This document shows positions 24,252 to 36,773 of a stretch of DNA of 64,000 nt, one piece after another (positions within the stretch are counted from its first letter, which is position 1; every line of letters starts with the position of its first letter). Origin of the DNA: Sindora glabra (taxonomy: Eukaryota; Streptophyta; Magnoliopsida; Fabales; Fabaceae); assembly GCA_020226215.1 (NCBI GenBank), contig CM035233.1, positions 23,315,150 through 23,379,149 of the forward strand, written 5' to 3'. Below the pieces are notes generated by a model, which made no database searches, was not told where the DNA came from, and was given only the letters and a program-made list of their open reading frames with translations. Both the position numbers and the translations under genes were made by a program.

Positions 24252-25916
24252 TGAGAAGCTCACTAATGCACCTTTATTAGCCCTTCCAGATTTTGGTAAG
24301 ACTTTTGAAATTGAATGTGATGTTAATGGAATTGGCATAGAATATATACTGATGGAAGAAGGTAAGCCCATTGCATACTTCAGTGAAAAACTAAGTAGAC
24401 CCACACTTAATTACCTAACTTATGATAAAGAGTCATATGCATTAGTTAGAGTGTTGGAAAATTGGCAACATTATTTGTGGTCTAAAGAGTTTGTTATACA
24501 TTCTAATCATGAAGCTCTTAAACATGTAAAAAGCCAAAGCAAGTTGAATCGTAGGCATGATATGGATTGAATTCATTGAATCATTTCCCTATGTGATTAA
24601 GCATAAGAAAGGTAAAGAAAATATTGTTGCTGATGCTTTATCACAAAGGTATATTCTTCTTTCTATGTTAGATGCTTAGGTTCTTCATTTTGAATTTATT
24701 AAAGAATTATATGCTAATGATGGTGATTTTGGTGAAACCTTTAGTCATTGTAAACCCGGTGCTGGTTGGAACAAATTTTTCTTGCATGATGGCTTTTTAT
24801 TTCACATTCGCAAACTTTACATCCTAAATTATTCATTGCATGTAATATTATTGAAAGAGGCACATTTTGGAGGTCTCATGGGACATTTTGGTGTTGCAAA
24901 AATATTTGCTATTCTGAATGAACATTTTTATTGGCCTAGGATGTGTAAGGATATTGAGAAATTTATGGAAAAATGCATTGTATATCATAAAGCAAAATAT
25001 AAATCAAATTCCCATGGATTGTACACCCTCTTCCCTATTCTGAATGTACCTTGGGAAGATATTTCTATGGACTTTGTTTTAGGATTGCCTAGGTCTAAGA
25101 GGGGAAGAAGCTTTATTTTTGTTGCTATAGATAGATTTTCTAAAATGGCATATTTCATTCCATGTTATAAAGTTGATGATGCTTCTAACATTGCTAATTT
25201 ATTCTTTAAAAAAGTTGTGAGGTTGTATGGGATGCTAAGAACCATTGTCTCTAATTGAGATGCTAAATTCCTAAGCTATTTTTGGAAAACCTTGTAGAGC
25301 AAGCTTGGGATAAAGTTGTTATTTTTTACAACATGTTATCTACAAAGTAATGGACAAACTAAAGTTATGAATAGGTCACTTTCTTCTTTGTTGAGAACAA
25401 TTATCAAGAAAAACTTGAAGAATTGGGAGGAGTGTCTACCACACATTGAGTTTGCTTATAATAGGATTGTTCATTCCACTACTAAATATTTGTCTTTTGA
25501 AATTGTTTATGGCTTTAATCCTCTTACACCTATTGATTTGATTCATTTACCTTTGCAGGAAAAAGCCAACATGGATGGTAAGAAATGTGTTGAGTTTGTT
25601 AAATAAATCCATGAAAGGGCACGTCATAATATTGAAAGGATCATTCAACAATATGTGAACCGTGCCAATAGGGGGAGAAAGTAAATAATTTTTGAACTTG
25701 GAGACTTGGTCTAGTTACACTTAAGAAAGGAGAGATTTCCCGAGAAAAGAAAATTTAAACTTATGCTTAAAGAGATAGACTAGTCCTTGAGAAAATCAAT
25801 AATAATGCTTACAAGCTTAAATTGCCTAGTGAGTACGGAGTTAGTACTACCTTCAATGTTTCTAACCTCTCTCCTTATTTTAATGTAGATCTTGAAGAGT
25901 TGAGGGCGACTCCCTT
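24252..25916 (+). pseudogene. Gypsy family B RNase H and integrase remnant
   Basis: Right after the LTR the frame reads EKLTNAPLLALPDFGKTFEI, then IAYFSEKLSRPTLNY (RNase H), then the post-RNase H region and integrase: HFGGLMGHFGVAKI, KCIVYHKAKY (the second zinc cysteine is replaced), ISMDFVLGLPRSKRG (first catalytic Asp), VSN then a stop then DAKF (normally VSDRDAKF, second Asp region damaged), NGQTKVMN (normally NGQTEV, so the catalytic Glu is Lys), NWEECLPHIEFAYNR, and the C-terminal FELGDLV and HLRKE region. Frames are 24217-24570, 24782-25258 and 25316-25606 with breaks between. Gag, protease and RT are absent. Would have integrated element DNA; dead. Confidence 0.85.
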
Positions 25917-25931
25917 TTAAAAGGGGGAGGA
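25917..25931 (+). other. Polypurine tract of gypsy family B
   Basis: AAAAGGGGGAGGA directly precedes the TGATATGAACC start of the 3' LTR; the counterpart on the minus strand sits at about 22987-23000. Confidence 0.75.
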
Positions 25932-26775
25932 TGATATGAACCAATTTAACACTTTGCATGATCCAGTTCAAGTATAGAAGGACTTGACTCTATGCAAAGG
26001 CCTAATGACAAGAGGAAAGCTCAAAAGAATAGAAAAAGCAATTAGAACCAATGTAAATACAATTCTAGCCCAAGGAGCCTAAGTAGAAGAAATAAATAGA
26101 GTTGAAGTGTTGCTCATCCAAGCCCAAAAAATCTAAAGATATTTGAAATGCAACGAATCTGGACACATTTTCCCAATATGGAAGGATTCAAATCATGAGA
26201 CATTTTCCTATTTTGGAGTGTAATAAACAAGGAAAATCTGAGGATAATTTTTATTTTTAATTTATTGATAGTTAAAGCTTTGTATTTTCCTAAATATAGC
26301 CTTTACTATTTGTATGTTCCTAAAAGTAGTATAAATAGGAATCTACATAATTCAGAATTTAGCAGTTCATGAATATAATACCAATTTGAGTGTTTCTTCT
26401 CCAAAGTGTGAGAAATGTATCCTCTTTTACTCTTGTAAAACCTTGCTTATCAATCTTCCTTTATAAGATTGATGATTCAAATTCATAAAAGCTTTTAATT
26501 TGTGCCTTAATCCAGGTGTGTTGTTATATGGATTAGTTAACTTGTGTTCATAATTGGACAAGTAGTCTAAGTAGCAGGTCGCATTCTTTATAACATTGGT
26601 TAGCTACTTGCATTTGTCAGGTCATTGAACTATCCCAAATTCAGAGCTTATCACTCTCAATTCCCTTCCTCAATTCTAGAGTGCAGTGCTCGTATCCTTC
26701 TTTTCACTTTGTTTTAATTTACTTGATCTACTTACACTATGAAGATCGGGCCACCCCTCATTGAATTCCCTATCA
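25932..26775 (+). repeat. 3' LTR of gypsy family B (844 bp)
   Basis: Begins TGATATGAACC and ends CCCTATCA, with inverted TGATA/TATCA ends. It matches 23326-24251 in the same orientation and 22030-22986 in the opposite one. The 43-base internal repeats are reduced to about two units here (26140-26230). No matching target duplication was found at the outer ends of the compound. Confidence 0.8.
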
Positions 26776-27078
26776 CTATGCCTTACGAGCTAGTTCTCGA
26801 AGATTGCCATGACCTCTTCACTTGTTCTCAAGCTGGACTTATCACCATGTAGCTTAGATAGGAATTTTATGTTATCCAAATCATTCAATCAACCTTGTTA
26901 GTGATTTTTTTCTCATCGGACAAAAATGAATTTGATAGATTTTCAAGTGACGAAAATCAAATGTGTGAAAATTTTCAAACAAATTTAAATATAATGAAGA
27001 AGAATTTACCTAGCTAAGCGACTAAGGACGAGCAAAGATAAAAGCAGTGAGTGAAGATCAAAGATACATTGTGATAAG
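26776..27078. other. Unassigned sequence between LTRs
   Basis: No coding frame or repeat recognised. It carries the left target duplication ATAAG (27074-27078) of the following solo LTR. Confidence 0.5.
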
Positions 27079-28290
27079 TGTAATGTCCCGAATTTTCAAT
27101 TCTATTATTTGAATGTTTAATTTCTGAGGCTGTAGAAATGAAGAGCATGTTTGAGTTAGCTTGGTGGGTGAATCTCAAGTTGAAAGGAATTAAATGTAAG
27201 GGTAAATGAAATTTTGAAGAAAAAGGATAGTAGGGAAAGAATTAATTTCCCTAAATAGTATGAATGATCAGAGGAGGTTGGAAAACCCTAAAAGGGGAGG
27301 TTGTTTAAGTCTGATAGTGTAAGGAATTTTAAATGTACAGAAACCCTATGGACTATTTTGCAAAAGTGCAGAATCGGGTGTGGTTAAAGTGAAATAACTA
27401 AGGAATTGGGATCTAATATGAATAACCAAGAGTTTTGGGGTGCAATATATGATTTTTATTAGTGTGACTAATGGATTTATGACAAGTGTCATTGTTAGAA
27501 AAATAATGGCAAGAATAGCCTTACTTTTGGTGAAAAAGGACTAAAATACCCTTGAGAATTTCAAAAATGACCAAAATACCCCTAGAGCTTCATGAAAACT
27601 CTACTACCTTCTCCATTCTCCAAAAAGCTGCAGAAAATCCCCCATGAAAGCAAGCTGGACGTGTGAGAGAGAGAAGGAAGAGAGAGAAAGTTTCTTTTGA
27701 GTTTTTCACCTAAAAATACCAAGATTCAAGCTAAGGTGTAGAAGGAAAAATTGCTCCTCTCATCAAGCTCTATCCATTGATGTCCCTAGATTGAAGAAAA
27801 GCCCAAGTTTGATCAAGTTTGGGGAGTTCTAAGTGAGGATTCTCAAGTTGCATCAAGAGGTAAAAATGATCTTCTCTAAGAGCTCTTTAATGTACTCTTC
27901 TTGATTTCTTGAAATTTTGAGGTTGATGTAGCCAAGGGTGATTGAACATGGAGTTTAGGATGATTTGAACATGTTTGGTGGTGTTTTAGATGTTGTAGTG
28001 TTGATTTATGGCTTTAGTTTGGTGTAAAAACAACAAGAAACCATGATTACACACTTGGGTTTTAGAGGTATAATGGTGCATGTGTAGGATGGGCATGATA
28101 TGTTTAGAACTTGGCTAAGTTGGTGAAGTTAGAATAAGTTTTATGAATTATAAAGCCTATGGAAGATGAAACTTTGAAGTTATGAAAGTGTTTGTGTGTA
28201 TTTTTCATTTTGAGAAGCCAAAACCATGAAATGGAAAAGAAGGAAGGAAGGAGTTTTAGTGTTTAATGTGTTTTCGGAGGATCAGCAAGG

Positions 28291-28529
28291 TACACGGGGT
28301 AGAACACGGCCCGTGTTGTACCCCGTGTTCCTCATCGAAGCTGATCAGTGTGCTACACGGGGTGCAACACTCCCCGTGTTTAATTCAGGATTGAAGGGCA
28401 GTAAGGTACACGGGGTAGAACACGGCCTGTGTTTACCACCGTGTACTTCTCTGTGAATAATCTAGTGAAGCTCGAAGCCATCCAGTGAGAAACACGGCCC
28501 TGAACACGGGGTATGGGACCCCCGTGTAC
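28291..28529. repeat. Four CACGGGGT / CCGTGT palindromic blocks
   Basis: Blocks starting near 28291, 28354, 28407 and 28488 each contain ACACGG or CACGGGG paired with an inverted CCGTGT a short distance away, for example AGAACACGGCCCGTGTTGT. Each could fold into a stem. They stand out sharply from the AT-rich surroundings. Confidence 0.75.
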
Positions 28530-28931
28530 TTTTCCAAGTGAACTTTTTGGCTTGATTTCTTCAGGATTTGCATGGTTTTACCTTTGGATCCTTTTCTAAT
28601 GTTCATATGTGTCATTTTAAAGCTTGAAAGCAAAGTATAGAGCATCTAAGTATGCATTTAATTAAGTGGAGAATGTAAAGAATACATGAGGTTTAGGGAA
28701 AGTGATAGTGTTCTAATATAAGCTATGATGTGTATTTGTATAGACTAAAGAGTGACAACTTGCAAAGGCAAGAGGAAGTATAAAGGAGTTTTTAAGTGAG
28801 AGCAAAGGGAACATCACGTTGGAAGCTTGTGAAAGGTAGCTAGCTTTATCCTTAAGTTGTTTTCTATTACATGATTTTCTGTGTTTTATGCCATTGTATG
28901 GAATGTGTATGAGATTGTTTGTGCACAACCC

Positions 28932-29110
28932 GGGAAGACAGTGTGATACTGTGTTAGGCCTATGGCTCGAGTTCCTCGGGGATAATAGTGCAATTGTTGT
29001 GTGCGGTACCTATGGCCAGATACCTCGGGAAGACAGTGTGATACTGTGTTAGGCCTTTGGGCTCGAGTTTACCCTGGGAAGACAGCGTGATGCTGTGTGA
29101 GGCCTAGGTA
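28932..29110. repeat. Three-copy GGGAAGACAG repeat in the solo LTR
   Basis: Units starting at 28932, 29027 and 29076 share GGGAAGACAGTGTGATACTG and end with AGGCCT. The ACAGTGTGATACTGTGT part is itself quasi-palindromic. The middle spacing is uneven. Confidence 0.75.
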
Positions 29111-29501
29111 CGATTGTTTGAGATGGCCATCTAGATATTGTGATAAGTCCTTAAATGGGCTAGATATTGAGATAAGTCCTTGAATAAGCTTGATGATTGT
29201 TGTATGCTACGCATGTTTCTTACAATGGCATGGTATTGAACATGATGATAAATGATTACCTGATTTTGAAACATATGTTTTATTGCTTAAGGATTTGGAA
29301 TGGCTTGAAATGTTTTTATGGCATTAGCTAGCTACTGGGAAACTTTGTTTCTTATGTTTTCTGTATTGTGACTAACCATTCCAGGTGATGCTTCCAAAGG
29401 CTCTCATGATAAAGGGCAATGATGTTTGAAGTTGTAAATAATGATATAGTTAGTGATATTGTATATGATGGGATGTATATTTTGTAAAGTTGAACTTATG
29501 T

Positions 29502-29685
29502 ATAATTATATGACTCTTAATCATGTTGTATGAAATACGCAAGCTTGAGATATTCTGAGTAGTTTGGAGTAAAAGGCAAAGTAGTACGCGTTAATAATTA
29601 TATGACTCTTAATCATGTTGTATGAAATACGCAAGCTTGAGATATTCCGAGTAGTTTGGAGTAAAAGGCAAAGTAGTACGCGTTA
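29502..29685. repeat. 92-bp tandem duplication
   Basis: Two adjacent near-identical units starting ATAATTATATGACTCTTAAT at 29502 and 29594, both containing GAAATACGCAAGCTTGAG and ending AGTAGTACGCGTTA. I noticed only one base difference, so the duplication is recent relative to the LTR. Confidence 0.85.
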
Positions 29686-29738
29686 ATTACCTTAAAAATG
29701 AGGGTTAAGGTGTTGATAAGTAAGGGTGTTACAATAAG

Positions 29739-30746
29739 CAAATGAGTGAAGATATATGTGCAACATAGAAGAAACCCTTCTTTCTAGGGGTTTGCTTTGT
29801 TTTCGATTGGAGGGCTATAGTTTTTTTATTTTGATTCTGAAGTGCAACGATGGTAAAATATACTTTTGTAATTGAATGATTTTTCTATGACAAAACTAAC
29901 TTTTTACATTAATTCAATTGTGTCGATAATTTTTTTTCACTATATTTTTTATTTTAATTTTAACTAGATAAAAATAATTAATTTATTATGATAAATATAA
30001 TGACAAAAAATAAAATTTATCATTTTGCCACCCAATCGGCTGAACCATTGGCTAATTTGTTCACCTTTATACTAACTAGTTGTGGTGGGACATTAGGAGT
30101 TGCATTCATAAAATTGAATTGTTTGAGAACTAGAATGGTGCCATTTCTATCTCATGCATGTTAATGTTTGATTTAGATCCAACCCTGTCAAAGAAAGCCC
30201 TAAAATAGCATTAATGGACATTTCAATTAAATAGTCCATGGGACATAAAACTCATGAAAATGATGATCAAATTATAGGATAGAATTTGATAATTGTTAAC
30301 ACCTAGCTCTAACCACAAATTGAGATGTTATATCGACAAATTGAATTCTAATAGAATGAATTATGTTGAGTTATGATTACTTCAACAACAACATAAAAAG
30401 TTAGAATAACAAGAAAAGAACAAAAAGAACATTTATAATCTACATATTTCACACTTATTAGAAGGAAAATCTTCACTAGAAATTTATTTCGTCTAGATGA
30501 ACCATGGAGTAAAAACAAGAAATTAGAACAAAGACCAGAAGAAACCAAAATTTTGCTTTGTATAGTAGATTGAAATTAACATGAAATGCAGCTTGTTTAT
30601 AATTTCACTTTGTGGAATTGACTAAAAAAGCATTTTTAGGAACATCATTTCTTTTAGATAAGGCCTTGCATGCAACATAACCACCTAAACCAATAGGAAT
30701 GATGGCAAATTACAATGCCACATGTTATTAGCATATTAGCCCCCCC
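29739..30746. other. No gene recognised
   Basis: AT-rich intergenic sequence with no frame of interest and no clear repeat. Confidence 0.5.
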
Positions 30747-33307
30747 TAGAATGTCTTAAGTTTAAATTTTCAACTTTTATAAATTTTATTCCTTATGGAT
30801 AAATAATTATTTGTACAATTAATATTTAATTTTAAAAAAATTATTTTTTTCATATTGAAGATTCTAGAATATTGAAAATGAAACTTATAATAATATTTGA
30901 AAATTATTTATTTTATAAATGGTCATTATTAGTTTAAAATGATTCTTATAAGAGAGTTTCCTATAAGTCAAAAAATATTTTAATGATTATGAGTGCAAGA
31001 AGCTATGAAATAATTTGTCTATATTTTATAGATTATTTTTGGAATTGAAGAAAAGTGAAATATTTATTAAATTATTAAATATATATTTACATATTGATAG
31101 AGGATTGAAAATAATTGAGTTAAAAATTTAAATAAAATAGGTTATTGCAAATATATATATATATATATAAGGTAGAAATATTTATGTGGAAGTTTTAAAA
31201 TTAATAAGAAAAAGGAAATCTCTTAAAATGGTAATTTGAATGGATGGCCAGGTTTGGATTAAGGTGAGAACAATGGATGAGATTTAAAAGGGATGTAGAT
31301 TTATGGTGTACCGAGAAGCACCGCTGTGTAACCCAAAGCTCTTTTTCTTTTCCCCCTTTTTCTACTTATTAGACTTCCCTCTCTCTTTAATCTCAACTCT
31401 CTCTATTAGTAGCTCCTTTTTTCCTCTTTCTCGGTGGCACTCCTTCCTCAGCAACAGAGGTCTTGCAACCATGTCATCCTACCATGTGTGAGCTATTAGC
31501 TAGCAATAGCCACTTACTAGCAAGGAAAAGCCAAGCAGGATTGCATTATCAACACTCGTGAAACTAGAACATCTTTAATTTTTTTAGCACGGTTCATGCC
31601 TATTTCTAGGTATTGCCGGCATGAAGTTTTTCTAACAACTATCAACTACCATTGCATGAAGAAGAGGTAGATTGGACTAGGAGCAGTAACAATACTAGAT
31701 CTTATTTTCCCCTAAGCTCTAATGCTTTACAACTGACTCTGGCAGCGGTGAACTACCAATAAGTCCTTTTATTCACGAAGAGAATAAAAGATGGAAGTGA
31801 AATAACTAGGATCTTTAAAGTGAGTGAATGCTATCACATCATATAATTATTCATCTATGAATTTTAAATAAGGTAAGTGTGAATCATGATGTATATTATA
31901 AAATCAATCATGTAGTCTTGTATCAAAACTTTGAAAATGATACTCATGATGAATTAGTAATTATTAGATTAAGAAAATGTTGATGGATCAATTCAATTAT
32001 TGCTGATTGTTGATTAATTGTGATTGAAATACGAGGGTAAATGATATTTGTAATGTGATTGAACTTTTGTTGATACTAGTATGTTAAAAAGTATAGTGCA
32101 GTTCACATTGAAATATGAATAAATATTGTGGCCGTACAAGAGGTTATAGTGTTACTATATATATATGTTATGTTATATACCTTGTGTGCCCCTTGATAAT
32201 GAATAATTGAATTGTATTAAGATTGTATCAAAATTATGATTTATAAAGCTGAGCTCTATTATGCATATTATGATGTGAATTATGTCATAAGTTACATTTG
32301 AAATGAGAAACGTGATAAGGGTGATGATGTGAAAATCGAATAGGAAATTCATGGTAGAAAGATGGATAAGGTATAAGATTGGCTAGGGAGGAATAAGGAT
32401 GAAAAAGCAAGTAAAGTATAAGACTAGATCGAGAGATAAAAGGTGGATGCATGTGTTTTCATTATAATTGATATGCATTATGATGTGGCATGAAAAACTA
32501 TTTTATGCTTGAATATCTTTGATTAATGTGATTGTGATGATTGGATGTGATTAAGCCTTACTGGCTATTTATGAATGTGATAACTACCTGAAATAGGTAA
32601 GTCTGATATAATGATGATATTATGTATCAATGAGTGGTTGAGACATTGTGACTCATGATATGAAATATAAGAGGTAAGTTGTATGCTAATGAGCATCCAA
32701 TTCGAGACTTGGTTTCATACATTTAAGAATCCAAGGAGTTTAGATTATATTTATTCCCTTAATCAAACACTTAATTATTAAATGATCATCTAATATAATT
32801 GAATTAAGATTTAATGGTGGCAGATATACGCTCACTGAGTTCTCGTAACTCATTCTATTTATTTTGCAATGTTTTCAAGTTAAGTTGAATGCCTTGAGCT
32901 CTATTATATTTATGGAGAATTAAAGACGGCTTGTTTGAAAGATTTGAGAGTTAAAGTTCTTTGAGATTAGGATCGAGATAAGAATATAAAGTATAGGGTG
33001 ATTCAACACTTGATGTGTTGAATCATTTATCTGTATATATAGTGAGGTTGTGTAGTATTATGCATGATAATAATGTTGTCATATTTGAGATTATACAAGT
33101 TTTGTGATTTAAGGTGAGTGGCCCTCAGAAAGGTCTAAAAAACAAGGAAAACTTTGTTCATTTTTCTATAAGAATTTATAGTATGATTTGAGTCCCTATA
33201 GAAATAGGTAGATTTTCATTGGGTAAAACTAGTAGAATTAATGGTAAGGCTGGTGGATTTTGAGTATCAGGATTTTCACCAGTCATGATTGGGTTTAGGT
33301 TTTAACA
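30747..33307 (+). repeat. 5' LTR of the LARD element
   Basis: Aligns with 36310-38948 over its full length with scattered substitutions and small indels. Both contain an (AT)n run near the end of the first fifth, then a pyrimidine-rich CTCTCTCT stretch and shared motifs such as GCATGAAGAAGAGGTAGATT. Confidence 0.85.
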
Positions 33308-33311
33308 GAAA

Positions 33312-33323
33312 TGGCATCAGAGC
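33312..33323 (+). other. Primer binding site of the LARD element
   Basis: TGGCATCAGAGC, four bases after the left LTR, differs at one position from TGGTATCAGAGC, complementary to initiator tRNA-Met. Confidence 0.75.
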
Positions 33324-34136
33324 ATGTTCTAGGTTTCTAGTGGTGAATGGGCTAGAGTAATACAACTATCAAATTTGAGTAGGCCAGCTAGGTTTGTGAT
33401 AGTGCAGCTAGTAGCATTAATCATGAATAAAAGTACATTTAAATATAATGTGAGGCACGTCTTTGAAGATCTTTATGGATTTCAATTATTTACATGTTAG
33501 CTATTGTCTGTTACTCTATTGAATCTAACTATAGTTCATCTTATAGGATGAACTATTTTCTCAGTGAATTACTTATAGTTTAGACATTGAATACATGTGA
33601 TGCTCTAAACTATGTGATATGAATTTCAATTGTGAATTATAGTTAATGCTATATGAAATGGATGATTTGTATTCTATGAAACAAATTTGAATTGTGGTTT
33701 GAGATTAATGTTGATGAAAACTTGATAATTAAGAACAATGAATATGTTTAAGATTATCTATTGAACTATGTGATTCATTGATTTGGAATGATTGATTTCA
33801 TGAGAATGACATATTTTATTAAGCTTGGTTGGCTGTTTGGATAATTGATGTTTACCCGAGATGGGTTGTGTATAAAACCTATGATTATAGTAATGCTTGA
33901 TGAATCTATGATTGTAAGGCTATTATTAACCTTTGAAATGTGAAGCTATGAGAATTTTATTGTAATAGCAGCTTGCGCGATTTGCCGCTGGATATAGATG
34001 GATATGAATTGTAATTATTGATCGTAAATTTTTATTGGTTGATTGAATGAAGTGTGAATATGATTGCGAGTATAATTATAGATCTAGGTGAGATCAAAGT
34101 TATGGGCTTACTTGCTGAGCTCGTTTATGTAATTGC

Positions 34137-35133
34137 TGTTGGTGTGTGTCCTAGAACCAATCATATAAGATGATTAGAGTTATACACAATGTATTATATT
34201 TTATTTTAGGCAATTTAATTATTATATTTTGTTTTAATTATTATTATGCGCAATTTATAACTTAATATAATAATTATCCTTGGAATAGCTTTGCTATTCC
34301 TAAAATGCCCCTAGTCAAGTATTATTATGAAAAAGGATAGTAATAATACATCGAGACTATCATGTATAGTGACTGATGATTACGAATCATGGATATGTGA
34401 TATTAAGTCAATACATGAGTACATTGCTAGTGAACAATGTACTGGACTGACCCACTATGAGAATATTGCATGGATAAACGTGTCATAAGTTATTCTCATA
34501 TGATCACAACTACGCATAAACCTTTGACCTGAAGTCACTACGGTTCCCTACATGAGGAATTACTCACTTTAATATTGTCCTATGTCACCTTTAATCAGGT
34601 GACAAGTAGGGCATTGATTGGGTGTGTCATAAATCATGCAGAGGGAAGTGAGTGATGTAAATGGGATTTTGTTACTCTTGTATAAAAGAGAAATATCCTT
34701 GGGCCCCTTGATTGAGTGAGACTTAGAAATGCATGGCCATGCTCAGTTGAATTAATATGTGATATTAATTATTTATTTTAAGTCTACTCAGTATCAAGAA
34801 ATATAAATTGAACATTGACGAGGATGACACATTCCATGACTCCAGTTCAATTTGGATATTATTACAAAAGGGTTATGATGTAAAACGTTGATCATGTATT
34901 AGGTGGATGTCGAATCACAGACATTCTTACTACTTGAGTGGCAGTGATGTATTGCTAGATACCGCTCGCTGTCTATGGCTCAATAATAAGTCATTGTCAA
35001 CGTAGTAAGAACCTACAGGGTCACACAAAAGGAGTAGGAATAAGACAATAATTAATTGGACTTTAATTATATTAATATCTAATTAATTGGACTTATTTTC
35101 GTGCATATATATTATTAAGAATAATAAATTCAC

Positions 35134-35183
<50 letters not shown>

Positions 35184-35813
35184 GTGATATTATTTGATAT
35201 TAAAGTAATATCAAGTAATTATCTTATCAGATATTAGATAAATATATTATGAGATAATATTATTTTGATATTTGATAACTATATGCAATTATCTAATATT
35301 AAGATATTTATATTATGAGATAATATCATTATCTAATATTAGATAATTAATAGATAAGTCTTATCTCTTCCCATTATCTCTAGAATAAGGATAAGATGAG
35401 TTGTTAAGTTTGATTAGGATTTTGGAAGCATTATCCTAGTAGGACTAGGATTATGACTTGCCTAAGTTCTATAAAAAGGGACTTGAGGGCAGCACTTAAT
35501 AATCACGTTTTAAGCTTCCATATAAACCCTAAATCACTCAGAAACATCCAATCCTAATTCTTAGAGAGAAAAACGCATCCTAGCAGACGCGTGGAGGGTG
35601 AGAGGTCGTTGTTCACTCCGTGTGGATACCGTAGAGACGCTGTACCTTCCGGCCGGCGTTTGATTCATCCGCTCTCAAGTTTTGATCAGTAGAAACACGA
35701 GTGCCCAATAGGTAAAACCCTAATCATTGACTCATGCTTTTTGCATGGATCCTAGGTAGAATTCGGATCAAATTTTAAAATTTCGCTGCATGTGATAATC
35801 CGAATTCCCAACA
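34137..35813 (+). repeat. Solo LTR, family A copy 2 (1677 bp)
   Basis: Same family as 20292-21880: starts TGTTGGTGTGTGTCC and ends ATTCCCAACA, with a perfect 5-bp target duplication ATTGC (34132-34136 and 35814-35818). The TATA-like TTCTATAAAAAGGGAC lies near 35467. It is longer than copy 1 mainly because of an expanded (AT)n run (35139-35180) and an extra segment near 35250-35310. Inserted into the LARD internal region after that element had formed. Confidence 0.88.
35139..35180. repeat. (AT)n microsatellite in solo LTR copy 2
   Basis: About 21 AT units; the same position in copy 1 (about 21300) has only about seven, so the run has expanded or contracted between the two copies. Confidence 0.85.
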
Positions 35814-36288
35814 ATTGCATCTTTAGTTGAAAATCTTGATTGTGAATTGTTAGTGACATTTTGCTTCTTTGATGATTATTAGAATCATTATTTGGTTATG
35901 TGTGGAATGAGATATGTTTGGTTATTAGAATCATTATTTGGTTATTTACTTTTATGGTGATTATTAGAATCATCTTACTTGAATAAATAAGAAACGAGGG
36001 ATGAGATATATGTTTAAAGATTATGCAATATACCTTAATTGGTGTTTAAGGCATTCGTTGTGTATGATATGTCTAAATATATTGATATATAGGAGAGTAG
36101 GTTAGCTCAAGTCTAGTGAAAGTAATTGTTGAATTGTTTAAGCATTAGGAATTTATGTGCATGGACTTGAGTAGTATATGAAACTACTCAAAACAATTTA
36201 GTTGAAATGATAATACACTGAATTGATAAATAGGCCGTTGACAATTCAGTGCAAACATGCATGATTTCTTGAAAATTCAAGGACAAAT

Positions 36289-36309
36289 TTTTTTGAAGAG
36301 GAGAGAAAT
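36289..36309 (+). other. Polypurine tract region of the LARD element
   Basis: TTTTTTTGAAGAGGAGAGAAA immediately precedes the right LTR. Confidence 0.65.
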
Positions 36310-36730
36310 TATAATGTCCTAAGTTTAAATTTTCAAGTTTTATAAATTTTATTGCTTATGGATAAATAATTATTTGTTTAGTTAATATTTAATTTTAAAA
36401 AAAAATATTTTTTTTATTGAAGATTCTGGAATATTGAAAATGAGACTTATAATAATATTTTAAAATAATTTATTTTATATATGACCATTATTAGTTTAAA
36501 ATGATTCATATAAGGGATTTTCCTATAAGTTGAAAAATATTTTAGTGATTGTGAGTGTAAGAATCTATGAAATAATTTGTTTGTATTTTATAAATTATTT
36601 TTGGAATTGAAGAAAAGTGAAATATTTATTAAGTTATTAAATATATATATTTACATATTAGGAGAAGATTGAAAATAATTAAGTTAAAAATTTAAATAAA
36701 ATGGGTTATTGTAAAATGAATTATTAGAAA

Positions 36731-36773
<43 letters not shown>

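Larger units (their letters stand above)
27079..29733 (+). repeat. Tekay/Del-like solo LTR (2655 bp)
   Basis: Begins TGTAATGTCCCGAATT and ends AAGGGTGTTACA, giving inverted ends, with a perfect 5-bp target duplication ATAAG on both sides (27074-27078 and 29734-29738). Length, the TGTAATGTCCC start and the ending resemble LTRs of Tekay/Del chromoviruses, though I cannot confirm the lineage. It contains GC-rich palindromic blocks (28291-28529), a three-copy GGGAAGACAG repeat and a 92-bp tandem duplication. No internal coding region follows, so it is a solo LTR. Confidence 0.85.
33324..36288 (+). other. Internal non-coding region of the LARD element
   Basis: No frame longer than short random ones and no gag or pol motif. 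It is interrupted at 34137-35813 by a solo LTR. The sequence composition is like the LTRs (many ATGAATTGTGAT-type words). Confidence 0.6.

Noticed and set aside
28226..28456. 76-codon frame across the CACGG palindromes
   Set aside because: It lies inside the solo LTR and its composition comes from the repeats.
31303..31491. 62-codon frame rich in Phe, Leu and Ser
   Set aside because: It lies in the LARD LTR in a pyrimidine-rich stretch and is not open in the partner LTR at 36900-37100.
35139..36767. (AT)n runs considered as CRISPR-like or origin-like repeats
   Set aside because: They are simple microsatellites inside LTRs; no spacers or conserved repeat units of CRISPR type exist in the window.
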